From Bacillota bacterium (GTDB taxonomy: Bacteria; Bacillota; Bacilli; Paenibacillales; Paenibacillaceae), in contig JAEZCJ010000036.1 in NCBI GenBank assembly GCA_023433615.1, forward strand, positions 1 through 22,119: a stretch of DNA of 22,119 bases, read 5' to 3'. Under the pieces are notes generated by a model, which saw only the letters and a program-made list of their open reading frames with translations, was not told the DNA's origin and made no database searches. Both the position numbers and the translations under genes were made by a program. Below are positions 1 through 7,217 of this stretch, one piece after another; the first letter of the stretch is position 1; each line of letters begins with the position of its first letter.

Positions 1-3
1 GCC

Positions 4-32
4 CGAAGGCGAGACCTGCTTGGTCGCCTTCG
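4..32 (-). other. GC-rich hairpin after the DUF2273 gene
   Basis: The arms CGAAGGCGA (4-12) and TCGCCTTCG (24-32) are perfect 9-bp complements, and GACC/GGTC can pair inside them. The hairpin lies downstream of the DUF2273 gene on the minus strand and could be its terminator. Any T-run would fall outside the window, so termination cannot be confirmed. Confidence 0.4.
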
Positions 33-53
33 CGTACGGAGGAAATCACAGGA

Positions 54-284
54 CTATTTGAACAATCTCCAGCGCTCGTTCAGCCAACTGATGAGCCGAT
101 CCCAAGGGATCGCCGGTCCGCTCCGCACGTCCTTCATTCTTCCAATATAATAGACAATCCAAACTAGCAGCGCAAAAAACAGCATATCCCAAAAGCCGGC
201 AAACAGATAGACGAATCCGAGGAACACGCCGGCGGCAATGCCGAATGCCCGTCCACCATGCGTCGTCAGGAGCTCTCTCCACAT
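54..284 (-). CDS. DUF2273 small integral membrane protein
   Basis: This 76-residue protein has an N-terminal WRELLTTHGGRAFGI stretch. Two closely spaced hydrophobic helices follow (about residues 15-32 and 34-48), then a basic tail ending in NERWRLFK. This is the usual form of DUF2273 proteins, which are encoded beside AmaP and Asp23-family genes in many Firmicutes. The ATG at 284 is preceded by GGAGG nine bases upstream. The gene lies 15 bp downstream of amaP, so the two are almost certainly co-transcribed. The family role is poorly defined; context suggests a membrane partner of the AmaP/Asp23 envelope-stress system. Confidence 0.85.
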   Translation of the reverse strand: MWRELLTTHGGRAFGIAAGVFLGFVYLFAGFWDMLFFALLVWIVYYIGRMKDVRSGPAIPWDRLISWLNERWRLFK

Positions 285-299
285 CGCAAGCGACCTCCT

Positions 300-860
300 C
301 TATTCTACGCGGCTTTTGAAGGTTTGGGTCTGAATGATGTTCGCGACGAACACGGACACATTCGCGACCGGGATGCCCGTAATCTCTTCGACATGCTCCT
401 TCACCGCACGCTGGATATCCTCCGTCAGTGTCGGAATGACGCTCTCGCCGTCCACCACGGTGCGAATCGCGATGTCGATTCCGGCTTCCGCGATCCGAAT
501 GCGCGCCTTCAAATCCTTGACGCCCTTCTCCTTGGACGCGGCCTTAAGCGCCAGGTTCTCGACGGTCTCGAGCGAGATGCGGATATCGCCGTAATTCGTT
601 CGCTGGTCGATCGAAGGCGCGGACGCGTTGCCTCGCTTCAGAGCGACATACAAGAAGCGCAGACTGATCAACAGGAGCACGACCGCTACCGCGATGACGA
701 TGCCTTGCAGCAATCGATCGCCGCCGTATAGCTCCCCGACCCAATCAAGCGCCTCGCGCCGAGGCACGACTCGCGCAACCACGCACAGCGCGACGATCGA
801 GAGTACGAATACGATAAGGCTGTAGATAAGGAGCAAAAGCCTATCCAAGATTTTCGCCAT
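300..860 (-). CDS. amaP: AmaP, Asp23-anchoring membrane protein
   Basis: This 186-residue protein has two N-terminal transmembrane helices (about residues 8-30 and 51-73). A soluble Asp23/Gls24-like domain follows from about residue 92 to the end (GDIRISLETVENLALKAA onward). In Staphylococcus aureus, AmaP tethers Asp23 to the membrane. Here yqhY (Asp23 family) lies upstream and DUF2273 downstream, which supports the assignment. The frame is open further upstream, but the ATG at 860 is preferred: GGGAGGG lies six bases before it and the hydrophobic helix starts directly after it. The 251-bp gap to yqhY holds a hairpin and a 151-bp repeat. Confidence 0.85.
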   Translation of the reverse strand: MAKILDRLLLLIYSLIVFVLSIVALCVVARVVPRREALDWVGELYGGDRLLQGIVIAVAVVLLLISLRFLYVALKRGNASAPSIDQRTNYGDIRISLETVENLALKAASKEKGVKDLKARIRIAEAGIDIAIRTVVDGESVIPTLTEDIQRAVKEHVEEITGIPVANVSVFVANIIQTQTFKSRVE

Positions 861-901
861 TCCTGACCCTCCCTGAGCAAAATATAGCGACAATTTATAA
901 A

Positions 902-1052
902 AACTGTTTGTCAGCACCGAGAAGGTTGGACGATGGTAGAAAATGAGGAGCGGAGCGTAGGCAGACCTACGTGAGCACCGGAATTTTCGCCAGCGTTCAA
1001 GATTCGACGCCGAGTATGCTTCGAAGCATCAACATCGTGATCACAAACAGTT
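902..1052 (+). repeat. Interspersed structured repeat, copy A (full length)
   Basis: This is one of three full copies of an unrecognised noncoding element. Outer arms AACTGTTTGT (902-911) and ACAAACAGTT (1043-1052) are 10-bp perfect complements. Inside, in order, are TCAGCACCGAGAAGGTTGG, a CGTAGG/CCTACG hairpin with a CAGA loop, GAGCACCGGAA, AGCGTTCAAGATTCGA, the palindrome ATGCTTCGAAGCAT, and the end GTGATCAC. Copy B shares this order and spacing. It lies between yqhY and amaP, in antisense orientation to both. No open frame or target-site duplication is evident. Confidence 0.85.
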
Positions 1053-1094
1053 AACCCCTCCGGTTGGCGGCATGCCGCCCACTGGAGGGGTTAA
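1051..1094 (-). terminator. Hairpin downstream of yqhY, possible terminator
   Basis: The arms TTAACCCCTCC (1051-1061) and GGAGGGGTTAA (1084-1094) are an 11-bp perfect stem. They enclose a second short stem, GGCGG/CCGCC. The hairpin begins 17 bp after the yqhY stop codon. The following minus-strand bases are only moderately T-rich, so termination may be partial. The left arm overlaps the end of repeat copy A by two bases. Confidence 0.6.
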
Positions 1095-1111
1095 GTACCC
1101 ATGTGAGCCGT

Positions 1112-1525
1112 CTACTTCACCCGGTGGGAAGTCTCTTCTTCCTCCGGCTTGTCGCCCGTCTTGAAATGGACGTCGTGAATGTGAACGTTAACTTCCACAA
1201 CCGCCAGACCTGTCATCATCTCAATGGACCGCTTCACGTTCCGTTGAATTTCCGATGCGATTTCAGGGATTCTGTTGCCATACTCCACGATGATCGAAAC
1301 GTCGACGGCTGCCTCACGTTGTCCGACCTCGACCTTGACGCCCTTGGACAGATTCTTGCGGCCGAGAAGCTCCGCGATGCCGCCGGCAAAGCCGCCGCTC
1401 ATCCCTTTGACGCCGCTCACCTCGACCGTCGCGAGTCCGGCAATCACTTCGATGACTTCCGGCGCGATCTGAATCGTTCCCATGTCCGTCCGTTCGTAAT
1501 CCGTGATCATTGTACTCGTCTCCAT
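1112..1525 (-). CDS. yqhY: Asp23/Gls24 family protein YqhY
   Basis: This 137-residue soluble protein is an Asp23/Gls24 domain through most of its length. It contains IAPEVIEVIAGLATVEVSGV, a KVEVGQREAAVDVSIIVEYG strand region and EVNVHIHDVHF. The C-terminus is acidic and charged. GGGAGGTGCGTAA before the ATG at 1525 places the ribosome-binding site seven bases upstream. The gene follows accC, as in B. subtilis, where YqhY is linked to control of acetyl-CoA carboxylase activity. Its neighbours here also connect it to AmaP/DUF2273, so both links (acetyl-CoA carboxylase and envelope) are plausible. Confidence 0.9.
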   Translation of the reverse strand: METSTMITDYERTDMGTIQIAPEVIEVIAGLATVEVSGVKGMSGGFAGGIAELLGRKNLSKGVKVEVGQREAAVDVSIIVEYGNRIPEIASEIQRNVKRSIEMMTGLAVVEVNVHIHDVHFKTGDKPEEEETSHRVK

Positions 1526-1596
1526 TTACGCACCTCCCGTATCGTGCGGAAATATTACCAATGTTACCCTATAGCTTATCCGCATCTTATTTCTAT

Positions 1597-1605
1597 ACTA
1601 TAGCA
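1597..1605 (-). promoter_or_regulatory. Possible extended -10 element for yqhY
   Basis: The minus strand reads TGC followed by TATAGT between accC and yqhY, an extended -10 form. I see no convincing -35. The gene could equally be read from the accBC transcript. Confidence 0.25.
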
Positions 1606-1616
1606 TTCCGCGATAA

Positions 1617-2984
1617 TTATGACAAACTTGCCCGCGGCTCGTTCAAATCATGCTCCTCAAGGAACTTGATGTCGAAGTCGCCCTGAATGAACTTCGGATG
1701 GGACAGCAGCTTCAGGTGGAAAGGGATCGTCGTGCGGATGCCATCGATCGCGAATTCGGACAAGGCGCGCTTCATGCGGGCAATCGCTTCCTCGCGCGTA
1801 GCGCCCCAGACGATCAGCTTCGCGATCATCGAGTCGTAATGCGGCGAGATGACGTATCCGGGATACGCGCTGCTGTCGACGCGGACGCCGAGCCCGCCCG
1901 GCGGCAGATAGAACTGAATCTGGCCGGGAGACGGCATGAAGCCGCGCTCGGAATCTTCGGCATTGATTCGGCATTCGATCGACCAGCCGTCGATGACGAG
2001 GTCCTCTTGCTTGAACGACAGCGGATTGCCTTCGGCTACCAAGATCATCTCCTTGATCAGGTCAACCTTCGTGATCATCTCGGTTACAGGATGCTCGACT
2101 TGAATCCGGGTATTCATCTCCATGAAATAAAAATCCCCGCTGGGACTCAGCAAAAATTCAAGCGTACCCGCCCCGGAATAATCGACCGCCTGCGCGGCGC
2201 GCACGGCTGCCTGGCCCATCCGTTCCCGAAGCTTCGAATCCATGATCGGGCAAGGCGCCTCTTCGACCAGCTTCTGGCGTCTGCGCTGCACCGAGCAGTC
2301 CCGCTCGAACAAGTGGACGGCATTGCCGTGCTTGTCGGCCATGATCTGGATCTCGACGTGCTTCATGCCGGTCAAGTACTTCTCCAGATAGACGCCTGCA
2401 TTGCCGAAATTTTTCTCCGCTTCTTGCCGGGCAGTCGTAATCTGCGCGATCAACGACGACTCGTCCTCCGCGATACGGATGCCTTTGCCGCCGCCGCCTG
2501 CCGTCGCCTTAATGATGACAGGGTAGCCGATCTGGCGCGCGACAGCGATCGCCTCGTCAAGATCCTCGACGAGTCCGTCGGATCCCGGAATAACCGGAAC
2601 GTCCGCATCCTTCATCGTCTGCTTCGCGACGGACTTATCCCCCATCTTGCTGATCGCCTGCGGCGACGGGCCGATGAAGGTCATATTGCACGATTCCACG
2701 ATTTCGGCGAAATCGGCATTCTCGGCCAGGAAACCGTAGCCGGGATGAATCGCGTCGCAGCCGGTCAATGACGCGACGCTCATAATATTGGTAAGGTTGA
2801 GGTAGCTGTCCTTGGACAGCGTCGGTCCGATGCAGTATGCCTCGTCCGCCAGGCGAACATGGAGCGAGTCGCGGTCCGCTTCCGAATAGACGGCAACGGA
2901 TTGAATGCCCATTTCGCGGCAGGCGCGAATAATCCGAACCGCAATTTCCCCGCGGTTGGCTATCAATATCTTATGAAACTTCAA
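1617..2984 (-). CDS. accC: Biotin carboxylase subunit of acetyl-CoA carboxylase
   Basis: This 455-residue protein carries out ATP-dependent carboxylation of biotin on AccB, the first half-reaction of malonyl-CoA synthesis. Visible family marks are the N-terminal KILIANRGEIAVRIIRA, the pre-ATP-grasp HPGYGFLAENA (80-90), the glycine-rich loop GGGGKG (163-168), ERDCSVQRRRQK (227-238) and the catalytic EMNTRIQVEHP segment (289-299). Its length is close to the usual 450. The start is TTG at 2984, with AAGGGG eight bases upstream and the expected KFHKILIANRGE after it. It lies about 97 bp downstream of accB in the same direction; a miniature repeat lies in that gap. Confidence 0.97.
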   Translation of the reverse strand: MKFHKILIANRGEIAVRIIRACREMGIQSVAVYSEADRDSLHVRLADEAYCIGPTLSKDSYLNLTNIMSVASLTGCDAIHPGYGFLAENADFAEIVESCNMTFIGPSPQAISKMGDKSVAKQTMKDADVPVIPGSDGLVEDLDEAIAVARQIGYPVIIKATAGGGGKGIRIAEDESSLIAQITTARQEAEKNFGNAGVYLEKYLTGMKHVEIQIMADKHGNAVHLFERDCSVQRRRQKLVEEAPCPIMDSKLRERMGQAAVRAAQAVDYSGAGTLEFLLSPSGDFYFMEMNTRIQVEHPVTEMITKVDLIKEMILVAEGNPLSFKQEDLVIDGWSIECRINAEDSERGFMPSPGQIQFYLPPGGLGVRVDSSAYPGYVISPHYDSMIAKLIVWGATREEAIARMKRALSEFAIDGIRTTIPFHLKLLSHPKFIQGDFDIKFLEEHDLNEPRASLS

Positions 2985-3008
2985 GATTCAAGCCCCTTTC
3001 AGAGGTAC

Positions 3009-3051
3009 CGCTTGTGATCACGTAGCATCTCGAAGCGCATGCTGACAAGCG
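3009..3051 (-). repeat. Miniature, internally deleted copy (D) of the interspersed repeat
   Basis: The 43-bp sequence has outer arms CGCTTGT (3009-3015) and ACAAGCG (3045-3051). It begins GTGATCACG and ends TGCTGACA, which are the two ends of the full elements seen on the opposite strand. Only about 25 bp remains between the ends, including CGAAGC; AGCAT/ATGCT can form an inner stem. It lies between accB and accC. Homology is inferred from the two matching ends and the complementary arms. Confidence 0.6.
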
Positions 3052-3081
3052 ATCTTTATGAATATGCAGTGCTGTGCGCAA

Positions 3082-3567
3082 TTAGGCTTCCGGCTTAACC
3101 AGGAAGAGCGGTTGTCCGTATTCCACCAACTGGCCGTTCTGTACGAGCACCTCGACGATCTCTCCGCGAACCTCGGCTTCGAGCTCGTTCATGAGCTTCA
3201 TCGCTTCGAGAATGCAGACGACGGTCTTCTCCGTTACCCGGTCGCCCGGGTTGACGAACGGTCCAGCGTCCGGAGACGGCGCGGAATAGAACGTTCCGAC
3301 CATCGGCGAGACGATCGGGTGAAGGTTGTCCGCTTTGGGAGCGGCATCGACTGCTGCAGGCGCGGCCTGCGGCGCTGCTGCAGGAATCGCTTGCGGGCTA
3401 GGCGCGTACGTCGGCGCGGCTGCAGGCTGCGCTGCTACCGTGACGACTTCCGTCTTGCCCGGCTTGCGGATCGACAGCCGCGCGCCTTCGTTCTCGATCT
3501 CCAGCTCATGAATCGAAGTCGAATCGACGAGCTTGACCAGTTCCTTTATTTCGCTAAGCTTGAACAT
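3082..3567 (-). CDS. accB: Biotin carboxyl carrier protein of acetyl-CoA carboxylase
   Basis: This 161-residue protein has an N-terminal segment MFKLSEIKELVKLVDSTSIH. An Ala/Pro-rich flexible linker follows (about 45-75), then a C-terminal biotinyl domain. The biotinylation motif is EAMKLMNE, with Lys124 as the expected biotin acceptor. The carrier shuttles carboxybiotin between AccC and the carboxyltransferase. The ATG at 3567 gives the canonical N-terminus. The nearest good Shine-Dalgarno, AAGGAG, is 12 bases upstream, which is rather long. A separate extended -10 promoter and the spoIIIAH terminator separate it from the sporulation operon. Confidence 0.96.
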   Translation of the reverse strand: MFKLSEIKELVKLVDSTSIHELEIENEGARLSIRKPGKTEVVTVAAQPAAAPTYAPSPQAIPAAAPQAAPAAVDAAPKADNLHPIVSPMVGTFYSAPSPDAGPFVNPGDRVTEKTVVCILEAMKLMNELEAEVRGEIVEVLVQNGQLVEYGQPLFLVKPEA

Positions 3568-3631
3568 GTACGGGATTCACTCCTTAACAGTTGTAACGCA
3601 TGATCATCCATTTCTTGCACATAACGTTGCT

Positions 3632-3640
3632 ATTATATCA
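3632..3640 (-). promoter_or_regulatory. Extended -10 promoter for accBC
   Basis: The minus strand reads TGATATAAT, a consensus -10 hexamer with the TGn extension, about 65 bp before the accB start. No strong -35 is present, which an extended -10 does not need. GTTGCT and AGCAAC flank the element as a 6-bp inverted pair. Constitutive accBC expression independent of spoIIIA would be expected. Confidence 0.55.
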
Positions 3641-3703
3641 CAAACGTCAAGCAACACGAACCCATTTTTTTACCCGTCAGTGATTGCGGTCATATCGGAC
3701 GCT

Positions 3704-3740
3704 TAAACCCCCGCATCGCCGTATAAGGGCAATGCAGGGG
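3704..3740 (-). terminator. Terminator of the spoIIIA operon
   Basis: On the minus strand, CCCCTGCATTGCC and GGCGATGCGGGG form a stem with one bulged base and one G-U pair. A short GTTT follows. It lies 18 bp after the spoIIIAH stop, where the operon should end before accB. The T-tract is weak. Confidence 0.6.
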
Positions 3741-3757
3741 CTCATCGGACGGCGAGT

Positions 3758-4369
3758 TTACGGAATGTACTGCACGGATACTTTGTCAGCCGATACGTCC
3801 ATCGTCTTCATGACCAGATCGATGATATCGACCGCTTGCGCCGATTCGAGCTTCTCGCTCTGGACGACCACGTTGTAGCGCTCCTTCTCCTCGGCTACGA
3901 CGACATTCGGATACGCGGCCTGCAGCTGCTCTTCGATGCCGGTCAGCTTATCTGCCTTCTCTTCAAGCGCGCTGAGCTCTTCCGCGGCCGTGGTCGCTTC
4001 TTCCGGCTTGTTGCTCAGATCCGACATGATGCCGAGCAGGCGGTCCGTCTCTTGGGCGATCTGTTCCGAACGCGACATCTGCAGCTTCGTGATGTAGTCG
4101 CCGCCGACCGATATCGTCCCCTGCGCTTCCAACTGGCGCAGCACCTCTGCGTCTTCGGCCGTCATCTCTTCCGCGCCCGGAACGCCAGTGTCGCCGGTGC
4201 CGGGCACGACTTCATCGATCGCGATCGCCGTGCCGTCATGCTGCACCGTATCCATCGTCTCCGTCAGCGTCCCGCTGTCCAGATCCTCCGTGAACAGATA
4301 ATACGCCGACAGTACCACCATCAAGCTCAGCATCGACACCAGCCAGATCGTTTGTCTCTTCGTATTCAT
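3758..4369 (-). CDS. spoIIIAH: Stage III sporulation protein AH (channel component)
   Basis: SpoIIIAH is the mother-cell membrane protein whose extracytoplasmic domain binds forespore SpoIIQ to form the intercellular channel during engulfment. The 203-residue product has a single N-terminal membrane anchor (about 7-26) after MNTKRQ and an acidic linker. A C-terminal region (about 100-203) corresponds to the YscJ/FliF-like ring-forming domain, with helix LEAQGTISVGGDYITKLQMSR and strand YNVVVQSEKL. It is slightly shorter than the B. subtilis protein. The ATG at 4369 has GGAGG 10 bases upstream. It is separated from spoIIIAG by 184 bp containing repeat copy B, unlike the tightly packed rest of the operon. 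Confidence 0.95.
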   Translation of the reverse strand: MNTKRQTIWLVSMLSLMVVLSAYYLFTEDLDSGTLTETMDTVQHDGTAIAIDEVVPGTGDTGVPGAEEMTAEDAEVLRQLEAQGTISVGGDYITKLQMSRSEQIAQETDRLLGIMSDLSNKPEEATTAAEELSALEEKADKLTGIEEQLQAAYPNVVVAEEKERYNVVVQSEKLESAQAVDIIDLVMKTMDVSADKVSVQYIP

Positions 4370-4384
4370 TGTCTCTTTCCTCCC

Positions 4385-4406
4385 TAATATTAAGGTCGTA
4401 ATATTA
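4385..4406. other. Tandem palindromic octamers upstream of spoIIIAH
   Basis: TAATATTA, itself a perfect palindrome, occurs at 4385-4392 and again at 4399-4406, with six bases between. The pair lies just upstream of the spoIIIAH ribosome-binding site and is much more AT-rich than its surroundings. It could be an operator or simply an unpaired leader; no known factor is recognised. Confidence 0.5.
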
Positions 4407-4413
4407 TTCTAAA

Positions 4414-4565
4414 GTCCAACAATCAGCACCGAGAAGGTTGAACCATAGTAGCGATTGAGGAGCGGAACGTAGGCAAAACCTACGTGAGCACCGGAAATTG
4501 CGCTAGCGTTCAAGATTCGACGTCGATTAAGCTTCAAAGCGTCCGCATCGCGATCACTGTTGGAC
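4414..4565 (+). repeat. Interspersed structured repeat, copy B (full length)
   Basis: The arms GTCCAACA (4414-4421) and TGTTGGAC (4558-4565) are perfect complements, different in sequence from copies A and C. The interior follows copy A closely in order and length: TCAGCACCGAGAAGGTTG, TGAGGAGCGGA, an ACGTAGG/CCTACGT hairpin, GAGCACCGGAA, AGCGTTCAAGATTCGACG and terminal GATCAC. It lies in the spoIIIA operon, opposite to transcription. Its right end overlaps the last codons and the stop codon of spoIIIAG. Confidence 0.85.
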
Positions 4566-5198
4566 CTTGCTGGGGACTATGGAGATGCGGTGTAGGGGGA
4601 CATTGACTCCCTTCTGCACGGCATCCGCCAGCAGTTTGCGCACGGTAGCGTTCTCCGCTCCCTTGGCCACGACCAGTATGCCCCTTACCCTCGGCTTGAT
4701 CTTCTTCGTGACGACCGGCGTCTGGTCGCCCGACACTTCATAGATGACCACCTGTCCGTCGGACGACGTCGATGCGATATGCCGCCGGCCGCCCTTGCCG
4801 TCGTTCTCGTCGGTCTTCTGCTCGGTTACCTTCACGTTCTTCTCGAACACGATCTCCTCGGTCGAGTCGATCGTGACCAGCACGTCCACGGTGCCGACGC
4901 CGACGATTTTCTCCAGAATGTCCTTCAATCTCGTCTCAAGCGGCTGTTCGATCGAATCGAAGGCCGTGGTACCATTCTCCTGCTTCCCTGCCCAAACCTC
5001 TTCGACCGGCGGCGCATCCGTGCCGACCGTGTCCGATTCCGGAGGCGGCACGTTCTGAAGCGTAATGAATGGATTCAAGATGAGAATCGCGACGCCCAGT
5101 CCGCCGACGATGAGCAGCCAACGAAGCGATTTGACCCGCTTCGGGCCTCCCGGCCCCCCGCCGACCATGGACTCGAGACTCTCCAGCCACTTCGCCAC
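4554..5198 (-). CDS. spoIIIAG: Stage III sporulation protein AG (channel ring component)
   Basis: SpoIIIAG forms a large oligomeric ring in the space between mother cell and forespore. The 214-residue protein has a short cytoplasmic N-terminus, one membrane helix (about 25-44) and an extracytoplasmic region. The latter includes LKDILEKIVGVGTVDVLVTIDSTEE and KKIKPRVRGILVVAKGAENATVRKLLADAVQ, typical of the family. The start is GTG at 5198 behind an AGGAG-rich leader. The final codons (KVQQ) and the TGA stop overlap the end of repeat copy B, so the C-terminus may have been altered by its arrival. Confidence 0.95.
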   Translation of the reverse strand: MAKWLESLESMVGGGPGGPKRVKSLRWLLIVGGLGVAILILNPFITLQNVPPPESDTVGTDAPPVEEVWAGKQENGTTAFDSIEQPLETRLKDILEKIVGVGTVDVLVTIDSTEEIVFEKNVKVTEQKTDENDGKGGRRHIASTSSDGQVVIYEVSGDQTPVVTKKIKPRVRGILVVAKGAENATVRKLLADAVQKGVNVPLHRISIVPSKVQQ

Positions 5199-5227
5199 CG
5201 TCTCCTACCTCCTCTTCGTACTGTCCG

Positions 5228-5965
5228 TCAAGACGATTCGGCCGGCGCAAGCACGATGACGCGCTCAGGCTCCACCCCCCAGCCTTGGTACACGAGCGCA
5301 CGGACGGCCGCGGCCATCTCCGGCGGCGCTTCCCGGCGGGCGGCCCGCGCCGCCCCCTCCGCTCCGTATCCTGCGATGTCGCCCGCGGGCGGATCGCGCA
5401 GCTCGATTGCGGTATCGACGCGTTCGATCGGCGAGATGGCCGCGATCGCCCCGGCTTCCTGAACGGCTCGCTCGGTGTCGTCATCCTGCTGCGCTTCCGC
5501 GCCGGCTAGCGCGAACTGTACCGTCACCGTCTCGACCCTGGGTCCAGCCTGCCCGTCCCCTATGTTCATGTCCACATTCACCTCTGCGTCAGGCATGCCG
5601 GGCTGGCGAGACAACGCCGTTTCGATCTCGGCTGCGAGGCTGCGCGCGGTCAAGGCTGCCGCCTGCTCGTTCCGGCTGGCGCGCAGCTCCTCGGCTCGCC
5701 GCTCGATTTCGTCCAGCCCCGGCATTGCGGGAGCGGCCTTCCTCGAGGCTGCTTCCCAGCCGCGCATGCCGTTCTTCAGCAGCACCTCCGGGTCATCCTT
5801 CAGCAGCTTCAGCACCGGACCGAGCATCGCGAGCAGGATGAGGAGCCCGAGCACGAATCGCGTATAGCGATGGAACGACTTGCCCGGCATCAACAGATCC
5901 ACGACCGATGCCAGCAGCACGACGGCCAAGATCTGCTTCAGCCAATCGCTCAGCCACTCTAGCAA
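5228..5965 (-). CDS. spoIIIAF: Stage III sporulation protein AF
   Basis: SpoIIIAF is a membrane component of the SpoIIIA complex. The 245-residue protein begins MLEWLSDWLKQILAVVLLASVVDLL and has two N-terminal transmembrane helices (about 9-26 and 36-54). A long extracytoplasmic domain, rich in Ala, Glu and Arg, follows. It is longer than the B. subtilis protein (about 206 residues), mostly in this low-complexity C-terminal part. The start is TTG at 5965, with GGAGGGG seven bases upstream; an overlapping ATG is in another frame. It starts 21 bp after the spoIIIAE stop. Confidence 0.93.
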   Translation of the reverse strand: MLEWLSDWLKQILAVVLLASVVDLLMPGKSFHRYTRFVLGLLILLAMLGPVLKLLKDDPEVLLKNGMRGWEAASRKAAPAMPGLDEIERRAEELRASRNEQAAALTARSLAAEIETALSRQPGMPDAEVNVDMNIGDGQAGPRVETVTVQFALAGAEAQQDDDTERAVQEAGAIAAISPIERVDTAIELRDPPAGDIAGYGAEGAARAARREAPPEMAAAVRALVYQGWGVEPERVIVLAPAESS

Positions 5966-5986
5966 TCGTCATCCCCTCCGTTCAAG

Positions 5987-7213
5987 CTAGCGAACCATGA
6001 TCGCCGCATTGCCTGCAGCCAGAATAATCGTCACGGCCAGGAAGAACATCATGCCGACAACCGCGAGCGCCGCGAATACGTAGACCATCGTCTTGCCGAT
6101 CGTCTCCAGGATCGACACGATCGGGCTGTCCCCGAGCGGCTGCATGATCGCGGCCGAGAGCCGGTAGATCAGTGCGAGCACGAGTATCTTGATCGCCGGG
6201 AAGGCGCATAAGAACAGCAGGATGGCGGCGCCGGCAATGCCGATCGCGTTCTTGACGAGCAGCGAAGCGCTCATGACCGTGTCGGCCGCGTCCGAGAACA
6301 TCCTTCCGACGACCGGCACAAAGTTGCCGGTAACGAACTTGGCGGTCCGGATCGTCACCCCGTCGGTTACGGAACTGGTCGCGCCTTGTACCGAGATGAC
6401 GCCTAGGAAGATCGTAAGCAGGACGCCGAGCGTCCCGACGGCGATCGAGCGAAGCAGGTTCGCCAGCTGCGTGACCTTGAACTTATCCGACAATGAGCTG
6501 GCGATATGCAGCACGGCTGAGAAGAATAGCAGCGGGAATACGACCGTGTAGATCAGCGTGCCGACCGTGTGGATCATGAACACGATCAGCGGATGCATCA
6601 CGGTAACCGTCACCACGCTTCCCATGGACGCCAGCAGCGTAAGCAGCAGCGGCACCATCGCCATCATGAACTGGATCATCCCGCCGATTGCTTCCTTCGC
6701 GTAGCCGATCGCGGTGCTGAAGCTGTTGACGGCGAGCACCAGCAATACCATGTAGGCAACCGCGTATCCCACCTTGCTGACCGTGTTGCGCTCGAAGGCG
6801 CTCTGCATCGTCTCGAGGATCATGCAGAATACGGTGAGCAGCACGATCGTGACGATCAGCTTGCCGCTGTACAGCACCTCGTGCAACACGTAGCGGAGCA
6901 GGCCGGACATCGCCGTGCGCAGTTCGATTCCTTCGCCGCCCGGCACGATCATCTCCATGAAGCTGGGCACTCGGCTGTCCGGGAAGAATCCGCCGTAATC
7001 GGCCCGCAGCTGGCTCCAATACGCCTCAACCGTGTCCGTGTCGAGCGCGCGGATCTGGTCTTCGGTCAGCTGCGCGCCCTCGTCTGCTAAGCGGTCTGCG
7101 CCGTTCGCCTGCCCTGCCGGCGAAGCCGACACGGCTGTCCCCGCGAAGAGTGCGGCAGACAGCAGAAGCATCAGCCAGACGACCCGGTACGCTATCCTCC
7201 GTGAAACCCGCAC
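5987..7213 (-). CDS. spoIIIAE: Stage III sporulation protein AE
   Basis: SpoIIIAE is the largest multi-pass membrane protein of the SpoIIIA complex. The 408-residue product starts with a cleavable-looking signal peptide: MRVSRR, a hydrophobic core to about residue 28, then SASPAG. An extracytoplasmic segment follows, then about seven hydrophobic helices. The region FSTAIGYAKEAIGGMIQFMMAMVPLL and the later GTLGVLLTIFLGVISVQGATSS match what I know of the family. The start is GTG at 7213; its Shine-Dalgarno AGGGGG lies in the end of spoIIIAD, four bases away. This suggests translational coupling. Confidence 0.95.
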   Translation of the reverse strand: MRVSRRIAYRVVWLMLLLSAALFAGTAVSASPAGQANGADRLADEGAQLTEDQIRALDTDTVEAYWSQLRADYGGFFPDSRVPSFMEMIVPGGEGIELRTAMSGLLRYVLHEVLYSGKLIVTIVLLTVFCMILETMQSAFERNTVSKVGYAVAYMVLLVLAVNSFSTAIGYAKEAIGGMIQFMMAMVPLLLTLLASMGSVVTVTVMHPLIVFMIHTVGTLIYTVVFPLLFFSAVLHIASSLSDKFKVTQLANLLRSIAVGTLGVLLTIFLGVISVQGATSSVTDGVTIRTAKFVTGNFVPVVGRMFSDAADTVMSASLLVKNAIGIAGAAILLFLCAFPAIKILVLALIYRLSAAIMQPLGDSPIVSILETIGKTMVYVFAALAVVGMMFFLAVTIILAAGNAAIMVR

Positions 7214-7217
7214 TGCG

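Noticed and set aside
1650..2771. Long open frame on the plus strand opposite accC
   Set aside because: It mirrors the codon structure of accC, has no recognisable protein motif or good ribosome-binding site, and accC is certain.
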